Positions 10,491 through 16,420 of a stretch of 16,420 nucleotides of DNA are shown piece after piece. Source of the stretch: Nephromyces sp. MM_2019 (taxonomy: Eukaryota > Apicomplexa > Aconoidasida > Nephromycida); the NCBI GenBank assembly GCA_015657535.1, contig JADHZB010000770.1:1-16420 (forward strand), written 5' to 3'. A program made the translations under genes and the position numbers. The notes below the pieces were generated by a model. It saw only the letters and a list, made by a program, of their open reading frames with translations, made no database searches and was not told the DNA's origin. The number at the start of each line of letters is the position of its first letter. Within the stretch, counting starts at the first letter, position 1.

Positions 10491-10649
10491 GGATGTTGAA
10501 GCCTCGTGGGGGTTTTTTCTTGGATTTTAGCGTGTGTGTGTGCACATTGAAGAGAACGTGGGGTAAGCATTTTTCCTGCAACTTTTCGTGGTTTTTTTTA
10601 TCTTTAATGGTTTGGTAAACTAAAGCGTATTGTGTGTGTGAGAAGGGGC

Positions 10650-10820
10650 TTTTTTCATAGGGAAAGAGGAAGTGAAATGTGTATATGTGTGCAAATTCAT
10701 CCTTTCATAGGGAAAGAGGAAGTGAACTGTGTGTGCGTGTATAAGAATTCACCCTTTCATGGAGAAAGCAATACTAATATGTGTGTGTGCGTGCGAAAAC
10801 GCCTTCTTTCATATAAACCG
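10650..10820 (+). repeat. 50-52 bp tandem repeat with acceptor-like core (tttcatagggaaagaggaag)
   Basis: Units start near 10655, 10705, 10757 and 10807. The first two share tcatagggaaagaggaagtga exactly; the third and fourth are diverged. Each early unit has a pyrimidine-rich run ending catag, which looks like a splice acceptor. Spacing of 50 and 52 bp breaks the reading frame between units, so the open frame through it (stop TGA ending at about 10835) is doubtful, though a terminal exon of the upstream + strand gene could enter here at 10661. Confidence 0.75.
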
Positions 10821-10835
10821 GTGATACCCAAATGA

Positions 10836-11063
10836 GCAAAATCTATATGTTTGTGTGTGCTACTACACTTGCCTGTACTTAACCTACTCCATCGTCACTA
10901 CCACTTCGACATGCTCAAAGCAAAGGCTTTTCTGTTACATCCTTGTCTTTGCGGTTATCTAACACAGATGTATGTTCGAATACTCTCTATTTCAGCCGTC
11001 TTCTCTCTTGGAATATATCGTCGATCTGCTGCATTCTAATTTTACACCCCACACACACATAAG
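10836..11063. other. Upstream region of RanBP1
   Basis: 228 bp of less repetitive, mixed-composition sequence directly before the RanBP1 start codon. It should contain the promoter and 5' UTR. I see no clear TATA or initiator element, and no coding signal that I trust. Confidence 0.4.
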
Positions 11064-13180
11064 ATGGCGACACAAGAAACTCCAGTTGCTGCAGAGGAAG
11101 CGAAGTCTGCAGTTTCAGCTACTTCTAGCTTTCTTAATACTGCGGAAAACACTTCAAAAGATGATGATGATAATGCAGTTTATCCAGAAGAAGAAGTAGT
11201 AGATGGGCCTTGGAATACAGCGACTGTACGTACACTCTTATAGTAGCTGTAGATACGTAAAATGGTTATTGTTCTGGATATTATTGTGTGTTAATGTGTG
11301 TGTATGCGTGTGTATCTGGTGTATTTGTGAGTCTTTGGTGTATGTATGTGTTATGTGTGTGTATCTGGTGTATTTTTGTGTATCTTTTTGTGTGTGTATC
11401 TCTTCTGTGTTTGTGTTTATCTGGTGTGTTTTTGTATATCTTTTTGTGTGTGTATCTGCTGAGTGTATGAATCTGATGTATATGTCTGTATATGTCATGC
11501 GTGTGTGTGTATCTGTTGTGTGCGTGATTGCTTCAGGTTAAAGTTAGTGGTGTTAAGGTTGTTTCTGGTGAAGAGGATGAGATCACCTTCTGGAAGCAGA
11601 GATCGAAGCTCTACCGCTGGGCATCTAAAGAATGGAAGCAGCGAGCGATGGGAGAAGCGAAGCTTCTGCAGCACACAAAAACTAAAATGATAAGATTTCT
11701 GATGCGTCAGGATAAGACCTTTAAGGTTTATGCTAATCATTATGGTATGTGTGTGTGATACTGTTTGTGTGTGTGCTTGTGTATGCTTATGTGATGCTAT
11801 TTGTCTGTGTGTGTGTGAGGCTAGTAATGTGTGCTAATACTGTGTGCGTGCTTCTTTGTGCGTGTTTGTGTCTCTATCTGTGCCAAGCTAGACTCTTGTG
11901 TGTGACAGATATCCTAGTCTACAGCTGTGTGCCAACAACGTTTAGCTTGAGTGTGTATTTTTACGTGAAAGTACATGCGTGTGTGCGTGTTTCTTGCAAT
12001 GTGTGATGTGTGGGTTGTAGCTTCGCCTACACACATATCCTTGGCTCAACATTTCGTGGCTGATTATCGCAGTTTCACATTTCTCTTATCCTTGCCGCAC
12101 ACAAAATTGTCTTCTAGTCATTGGAAGGCACGGATACGACTTCACTCATTAGTTTCTGGGGGGTGTATGTACAGTGTTTCTCCGATGTATGTATGTGTGT
12201 ATGTGCAGTTATACAGACAAATGCCTACTGTAAACTCGTGCCAAACACTGGAAGTGATAAGATTTGGGTTTGGTCGGTGATGGATTTCGCTGAAGATGAA
12301 GCGACGAACGAGCAGTTTGCATTGAAGTTCTCATCAGCAGCGAGTAAGTTGTGTGTGTGCGTGTTTCTTGCAATGTGTGTATGTGTGTCATTGATATTTT
12401 ACTGATCTGTTTCTGATAGCTGTAATATCCCTGTATGATTTTTTCTATATGTGTGCGGGTATTTTGTGTTCTTCCTGGTGTGTGTGTGAGCTCCATTTTT
12501 TCTGCTTTCAAGTGTGTACATTTGAATGTGATTAACGTTTTGCATTTCCAGGTGTATGTGTGTGTATGAGTCTCATTTAGTGCTCCCAGGTGTGTGTGTG
12601 TGTATGAGTCTCATTTAGTTCTCCCAGGTGTGTGTGTGTGTGTGTGTATGAGTCTCATTTTGACTTCTAGGTCTGTGACTCTAACTTTCATAACTCTTCC
12701 GACCTCAGGTATACCTGTGTGTGCGTGGCTATCACTCTCACTCACAATTCCTACATATTCAAGTATACATGTGTGTGTGCGTGGCTATCACTCTCACTCA
12801 CAATTCCTACATATTCAAGTATACATGTGTGTGTGCGTAGCTATCACTCACATTCTCAGCCCCTTGCGTTTGAGCCACCAAATGACTTTTCATTGCTTCA
12901 TCCTTTCCCTCCCTCTTCAACTCACGCATTCTCTCCCTCTTCAGTGGCTGATGAGTTCAAAGCGAAGTTTGAGGAAGCAGCGAATATTAACCAGGCAAAC
13001 TTGGATGCTGCAGCGAAAGGAGCTGCTCCTCCAGAAACTTCTACTAGGGAGGAAGTGAAGGAGGAAGTGAAGGAGGAAGTGAAGGAGGAAGTGAAGGAAT
13101 CCTCAGAAGCTGCAACTAAAGAGGAGGCAAAGTTAACAGAAAAGGCAGAGGCTGAGGTAGCGACAGAGAAGAAGAGTTAA
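11064..13180 (+). CDS. Ran-binding protein 1 (RanBP1), 4 exons, 246 residues
   Basis: Exons are 11064-11225, 11537-11744, 12209-12343 and 12945-13180 (TAA at 13178-13180). Donors are GTACGT, GTATGT and GTAAGT; acceptors are cttcag, gtgcag and cttcag; phases are 0, 1, 1. The ATG has a good context (taagATGG). RanBP1 binds Ran-GTP through its RanBD1 domain and stimulates RanGAP-driven GTP hydrolysis, releasing Ran from exported karyopherin complexes in the cytoplasm. Here residues 1-50 are an acidic leader. RanBD1 spans about residues 55-185 with family hallmarks: EEDEITFWKQRSKLYRW, EWKQRAMGEAKLL, IRFLMRQDKTFKVYANHYV, LVPNTGSDKIWVWSVMDFAE and the closing ADEFKAKFEEA helix. The C-terminal tail is Lys/Glu/Ala-rich, with four EEVK repeats. 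Length is close to that of other single-domain RanBP1 proteins. The long introns are TG-rich with internal tandem repeats. Family assignment is firm; exact symbol in this organism unknown. Confidence 0.96.
11226..11536 (+). other. RanBP1 intron 1, TG-rich
   Basis: 311 bp between in-phase exons; tgtatctggtgtatttttgtg-like phrases recur irregularly. No coding content. Confidence 0.9.
11745..12208 (+). other. RanBP1 intron 2
   Basis: 464 bp with GTATGT donor and atgtgcag acceptor. TG-rich at the ends, mixed composition in the middle (about 11880-12170). No convincing internal exon seen. Confidence 0.9.
12549..12710 (+). repeat. 38-bp tandem repeat in RanBP1 intron 3 carrying abutting AG|GT splice-like sites
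   Basis: Units consist of a TG run, then tatgagtctcattta, then a pyrimidine-rich stretch ending in AG followed at once by GT. The AG|GT boundaries fall after 12551, 12589, 12627, 12670 and 12708, so the spacings are 38, 38, 43 and 38. Confidence 0.9.
12709..12858 (+). repeat. 54-56 bp tandem repeat in RanBP1 intron 3
   Basis: Two full units (12709-12762 and 12763-12818) and one partial unit. Each begins gtatac(a/c)tgtgtgtg and continues through gtggctatcactctcactca. It lies inside the intron, so it has no coding meaning. Confidence 0.92.
13049..13096 (+). repeat. 12-bp coding tandem repeat, four EEVK units
   Basis: Four identical gaggaagtgaag units in the last RanBP1 exon give EEVK four times in the charged C-terminal tail, outside the Ran-binding fold. 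Confidence 0.95.
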
Positions 13181-13289
13181 TCTTAGGTTTTTGCTGTGTG
13201 TCGCACACACACGAGCACGTTAGAAGAGCAGTCTCTAACAGGTGTTTCGCACACAGTAGGTTGGAGAATAGGTTGGGGAGTAGATCTCT

Positions 13290-13770
13290 CGCACACACAC
13301 ATTTGCACTTGGAAAGTGGATCTTTTCTCGCACACACATTTGCTCTTGGAAAGTGGATCTTTTCTCGCACACACACATTTGCACTTGGAAAGTGGATCTT
13401 TTCTCGCACACACATTTGCACTTGGAAAGTGGATCTCTTCTCGCACACACACATTTGCACTTGGAAAGCAACTCTTCTCTCGCACACATTTGCACTTGGA
13501 AAGCAACTCTTCTCTCGCACACACATGTTCTTGGAAAGCAACTCTTCTCTCGCACACACATGTTCTTGGAAAGCAACTCTTCTCTCGCACACATTTGCAC
13601 TTGGAAAGCAACTCTTCTCTCGCACACACATTTGCACTTGGAAAGCAACTCTTCTCTCGCACACATTTGCACTTGGAAAGCAACTCTTTTCTCGCACACA
13701 TTTGCACTTGGAAAGCAACTCTTCTCTCGCACACATTTGCACTTGGAAAGCAACTCTTCTCTCGCACACG
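13290..13770. repeat. 35-37 bp minisatellite, 13 units in two sequence classes, between convergent genes
   Basis: Thirteen head-to-tail units of cgcacacacatttgcacttg followed by gaaag and a variable end. The first four end gtggatct(t/c)ttct; the last nine end caactcttctct or caactcttttct. Two neighbouring units in the second class carry tgttc in place of tttgcac. Unit length varies (35 or 37) by one CA step. No spacers separate the units. The array starts about 110 bp after the RanBP1 stop, so it may fall in the 3' UTR. It is stop-free in several frames on both strands, which creates long spurious ORFs. Confidence 0.97.
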
Positions 13771-14232
13771 GGCACGTACATTTACTTTTAGAGTAGCTTG
13801 TCCTATAGTTTCTTGCACACATGTATACTCGAATGACACGCGCATTGCCCTTTGAGCTCTCCTTCATACACACGCCAGATAAGCGTGTCACGTGACGAAA
13901 TCTGACGCGCACACATAATGGAAGATCATAGCTTGCTGTGCTATCTCTCAAACACGCCTAGAAAGCATATTAGTCTATCTTACATAATAATCAATGCTGA
14001 TATAGACCTCTATCTCGTATTCTTGCTTCTGCTTGATGCTGCCTACCTGACAACACACACACGCACACGCCCACTCACACAATCACCAAGCTCGATTGTG
14101 TAGGTACACCTACTTCGAGAATATCTGCTGATTGGGGTTTAAACTTCGAGTTGGAGAGTACTGCAATGCTGCAGTTTCTGTGTGTTATTATGTTTGTGTT
14201 ATGCGTGTTTCTGACTATTTCCGTGCTGAGCT
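13771..14232. other. Intergenic region between convergent genes
   Basis: 462 bp of mixed sequence with a short acacac run near 14050. On the - strand a possible extra last exon (14166 down to a TAA near 14145, reading TLQLEV after a cattgcag acceptor) could replace the end of the neighbouring - strand gene. Otherwise I see nothing. Confidence 0.35.
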
Positions 14233-15344
14233 TCACCATTTAACTTTGCACCCTGAAACTGATGAGAATGCTTGAATAGGTGGCATTCTATAGGGAGGCA
14301 ACGCCATCACACACAAGCCTGTGCTGAGGCTAATATTAACCTGCGTGTGTTAGTGTGTGTCTGTCTGGGTGTGTGTATATATCTTGGTGTGTGTGCCTGC
14401 GTGTGTATGTGTACGAGCTAACTTTGAAGCTTTTACATCGAGCCCGAAGAAATCGGAAGCGAGATAATCTACGTACACACACACACACACACACACACGC
14501 ATAACAGATAATCTGCTCATACCAGTCACAGCCACTGCCATAATAGGATTCAAGACCTCACGCGTACACACTTTGCAGGGTAAACGATTAGAGTTCATTT
14601 ATGCCTCCAAAAACACCCTCCCACATACGCGAAGATAGCCACTTACAGCGGCTGGAAGTTCTCTGCAGCTTTTGTGGCGCCTAGCACACACTCACCTAGT
14701 GCGCCAAGCAGTACATCTTGTGTGTTGTCTGAAGGAAGCAATCAAATCGCCTATAACTTGCTTTTAACTTAGTCAACGGGGATAACTCTGTAGGAGCTCT
14801 CTGCAGTAGGCTACACACACACACAAGCTGTGTCGCACTATTGCCTCTGTAAGCTTAGGGGCAGCTTTTGATGCCTTCAGAGTGCTGTGCGTGTGAAGTC
14901 AAAGGTATCAGGCCAGCATGTGGGAGAAGCCGTGTGTGCTTGGAGAGAAGGGCGTGTGGCGGTTCTAAAGTGTAGGAGTGAGATCAAGAGCATGTACGCA
15001 GGAGTGTTTGAAGGTGCAGTGCGTGAAGGAGTGCATGAAGGAGTGCATGAAGGAGTGTTTGCATGCAGGTATGTGCATCCTTGTGTGTGTATTTGCATCT
15101 TGGCAAGCAGGCTTTTCGCCTGTGTGTGCACCCTTTTTTCTCTGTTACAACATAATGCCTTCACTTACTATAGCACCTCGATCTCCTTCTCATCCCAGCA
15201 GCTACAGACAAGGCAATCCTAAAGCTTTACCATCATCTTCATCTCCCCCTTAAGCCTCAAAGTAAACACACACAAGCTCTTTTAAAACACTGAAAACACA
15301 TCATATTCCCAACTGTTTACATTCGCTCGTCTGGATGAAGACAT
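14233..15344 (-). CDS. Predicted small protein of about 140 residues, 7 exons (splice model)
   Basis: Proposed exons on - are 15344-15291, 15218-15169, 14884-14823, 14728-14647, 14534-14497, 14468-14423 and 14323-14233 (TGA). Phases agree at every join (0, 2, 1, 2, 1, 2). Two donors are perfect GTAAGT (after 15169 and after 14647), and several acceptors are preceded by pyrimidines (ttccttcag, attagcctcag). One donor pair lies in GT runs and was set by phase. Pieces: MSSSRRANVNSWEYDVFS, then CSCWDEKEIEVL, then LKASKAAPKLTEAIVRHS, then DVLLGALGECVLGATKAAEN, then YLASDFFGLDVKAS, then MALPPYRMPPIQAF. The middle looks like amphipathic helices; I recognise no family. The fifth exon (38 bp) is the least certain: a competing acceptor upstream gives a different short peptide. 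The ending could instead splice on to a TAA near 14145. Confidence 0.4.
15000..15062. repeat. 12-bp tandem repeat (gaaggagtgcat)
   Basis: About four to five units of gaaggagtgcat and variants on + lie in the largest proposed intron (15168-14885) of the - strand gene. Read on + it gives MKEC repeats, but no wider coding context supports that. Confidence 0.8.
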
Positions 15345-15400
15345 TGTGTGTGCGACGAAGAGATTCTCTACGTGTGTTGAAGAGAAGGAAATCACTCGAA

Positions 15401-15610
15401 TGAGTAGCTTCTTCACGCAGTTGTGTAAATGCTACTCATCGTTGAGTAGCAGGCTCAAAAGATCTCCCCTTGGATAGCCATATATGCAAGTGTTAACGGG
15501 CTAAACAACTTCTCACTGCTGAGTAGCCACACACACACAAGCTTAAATAGGCTATGAACATAGCTCCTATCAGTAGCCATATACACATAAGCTCTACAGC
15601 TTATGAGTTA
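15401..15610. repeat. Dispersed TGAGTAGC repeats with a perfect 8-bp hairpin
   Basis: TGAGTAGC occurs at 15401, 15443 and 15520, with its reverse complement at 15431. The copies at 15431 and 15443 form a perfect inverted repeat with a 4-base loop (tcgt). Related tagccatata(t/c) phrases at 15476 and 15575 add a degenerate unit of about 50 bp. The stretch is between the end of the Arg/Ser-rich gene and the start of the next - strand gene. Confidence 0.75.
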
Positions 15611-15696
15611 AGCTTAATCCCACTCTTAAGCTCGTCTTTGTCAACGAGAGCAATTTGATGACTCGTTCTTGCTTTAGCTTATATATGATGGCTACT

Positions 15697-16420
15697 CTAC
15701 ACTCCGAGATTTCCTTCCTTATCGCTACGTTCTCTGTTTGAAGGAAAAGCTCTTTTGTATAGATCAGAAGCAGAGGAAGCAGAAGAAGCAGAGTCTTCAT
15801 CATCAATCCGTTTCTTCCCATCTTCAGGATATCTCCTCTTCACATCATCTCTTCCTCTTCTTCTCCCTTCCACATTCCGACGATTTGACGAATTCTCTGA
15901 AGAAGACGAAGAGGAATCTTCACTAACTTCCTCCCTTCTTACTTTTTTCAATTCGCTATACTTCCTCTTCTCTGCGAATGCAAGCGAATGCTTTCTTCTG
16001 TATAAACCTGCTTCGTCGCACTTTCCTCCATCTTCAGTGTGTGAATGCTCCAAAGCATCCTCAACTTCTGCACTTCTTTTGCGGGAGCTTCGGACACACA
16101 TTCTTTCCCTAGTTGAAGGCAACATCCTTTCCTCTTTAATCTCCCTTGCTGTGTGTGTGGGACTCCTTGCAGCATTAGCTATCCTATCTGGAGAATCCTC
16201 TCGCTGCAATGAATTCCTCTCTCTGCTTCGAGGAGCTGCAATATCTTCATCTTCACAGCTGCCCCCTCCAAGCATTTTCTGGCGATCGGGCTGCCTACAC
16301 TCCTTCATATAAGGAGAGGGTGAATGAGACGAGTATCCCCTTCTTCTACCCTCATGCCTAACCCCCCCTGATTCTAAGTATCCCTTTCTTTCTCTACCCT
16401 CACGCCTAACCCCCCCTGAT
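15697..16420 (-). CDS. Arg/Ser/Glu-rich protein, C-terminal part; start off the right edge
   Basis: The - strand frame is open from the window edge to a TAG at 15699-15697, giving 240 or more residues; the internal Met at 16308 is not a preferred start because the frame continues upstream without a stop. The edge portion encodes SGGVRREGRERKGYLE followed by a second copy, SGGVRHEGRRRGYSSH. Further on it has SPDR, RSPTHTAREIKEERM, SSRKRSAEVED, a KRKYSELKKVRREE basic stretch, a run of six Ser with Glu/Asn, RRGRDDVKRR and SASSASSAS. This is highly charged, disordered, nuclear-type composition with candidate bipartite nuclear signals. No RRM or other folded domain is visible in this part. A splicing-associated or other RNA/chromatin factor is possible, but that is an inference from composition. 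The last exon could also end at a splice site just before the TAG. Confidence 0.68.
   Translation of the reverse strand, partial: SGGVRREGRERKGYLESGGVRHEGRRRGYSSHSPSPYMKECRQPDRQKMLGGGSCEDEDIAAPRSRERNSLQREDSPDRIANAARSPTHTAREIKEERMLPSTRERMCVRSSRKRSAEVEDALEHSHTEDGGKCDEAGLYRRKHSLAFAEKRKYSELKKVRREEVSEDSSSSSSENSSNRRNVEGRRRGRDDVKRRYPEDGKKRIDDEDSASSASSASDLYKRAFPSNRERSDKEGNLGV
16349..16420 (-). repeat. Coding tandem repeat at the right window edge (SGGVRxEGR)
   Basis: Two copies of a unit holding taccctca(c/t)gcctaacccc followed by ccctgat, spaced 48 bp apart, encode SGGVR(R/H)EGR twice in frame. The second copy touches the window edge, so more copies may lie outside. Confidence 0.8.

Larger units (their letters stand above)
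12344..12944 (+). other. RanBP1 intron 3 with two tandem-repeat arrays
   Basis: 601 bp from GTAAGT to a long pyrimidine tract ending cttcag. It carries the 38-bp AG|GT array and the 56-bp array listed separately. Confidence 0.93.

Noticed and set aside
13290..13770. CRISPR array
   Set aside because: The repeats are directly head-to-tail with no unique spacers, and the genome is eukaryotic.
13116..13951. Several 147-238 residue ORFs on both strands over the 13-unit array
   Set aside because: The 35-37 bp unit lacks stops in all these frames, and unit length changes by 2 bp shift the peptide repeat, so no frame is selected.
15140..15253. Short Ser/Pro-rich + strand ORF ending LPSSSSPP
   Set aside because: It overlaps a - strand exon with a perfect GTAAGT donor and has no supporting + strand splice partner.
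1..16420. tRNA, rRNA or transposase genes
   Set aside because: I found no cloverleaf with tRNA box motifs, no rRNA-like stretch, and no transposase or reverse transcriptase motifs by eye; a covariance-model scan could still find small RNAs.

Overview
This window is nuclear DNA from a eukaryote, most likely a unicellular one. It has split genes with GT...AG introns, a standard genetic code (TAA, TGA and TAG all end credible reading frames), no bacterial operon signals, and a very high load of TG/CA-rich simple repeats and 12-57 bp tandem repeats in introns and between genes. I cannot name the species. An N-myristoylation-type start on the largest protein and intron-rich, repeat-rich genes would fit an alveolate-like protist, but that is a guess.

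Two genes are clear. On the + strand, 11064-13180 is a four-exon RanBP1 gene whose exons join in phase into a complete Ran-binding domain. On the - strand, a very long gene runs from an ATG at 4858 off the left edge. It encodes a large acidic, low-complexity protein (at least 1290 residues) starting MGNAAGKP, with two introns whose phases match. At the right edge a third - strand frame (16420 to 15697) encodes the C-terminal part of an Arg/Ser/Glu-rich protein.

Three further genes are hand-built splice models from short exons missed by simple ORF finding. All are supported by GT/AG sites and matching phase, but none matches a family I recognise: a 111-residue protein on - (6140 to 5073), a longer protein on + (core exons 6982 to 10263, perhaps to 10562 or beyond), and a 140-residue protein on - (15344 to 14233).

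Layout from left to right: long acidic gene (-), 214 bp gap, small gene (-), divergent CA-rich repeat block (6180-6650), multi-exon gene (+), RanBP1 (+), a 13-unit 35-37 bp minisatellite between convergent genes (13290-13770), small gene (-), repeat/hairpin gap, Arg/Ser-rich gene (-). Introns tend to be TG-rich on the transcribed sense strand, so switches between CA-rich and TG-rich stretches largely track gene direction. Apart from RanBP1, which serves the Ran GTPase cycle of nuclear transport, no shared pathway can be read from these genes.
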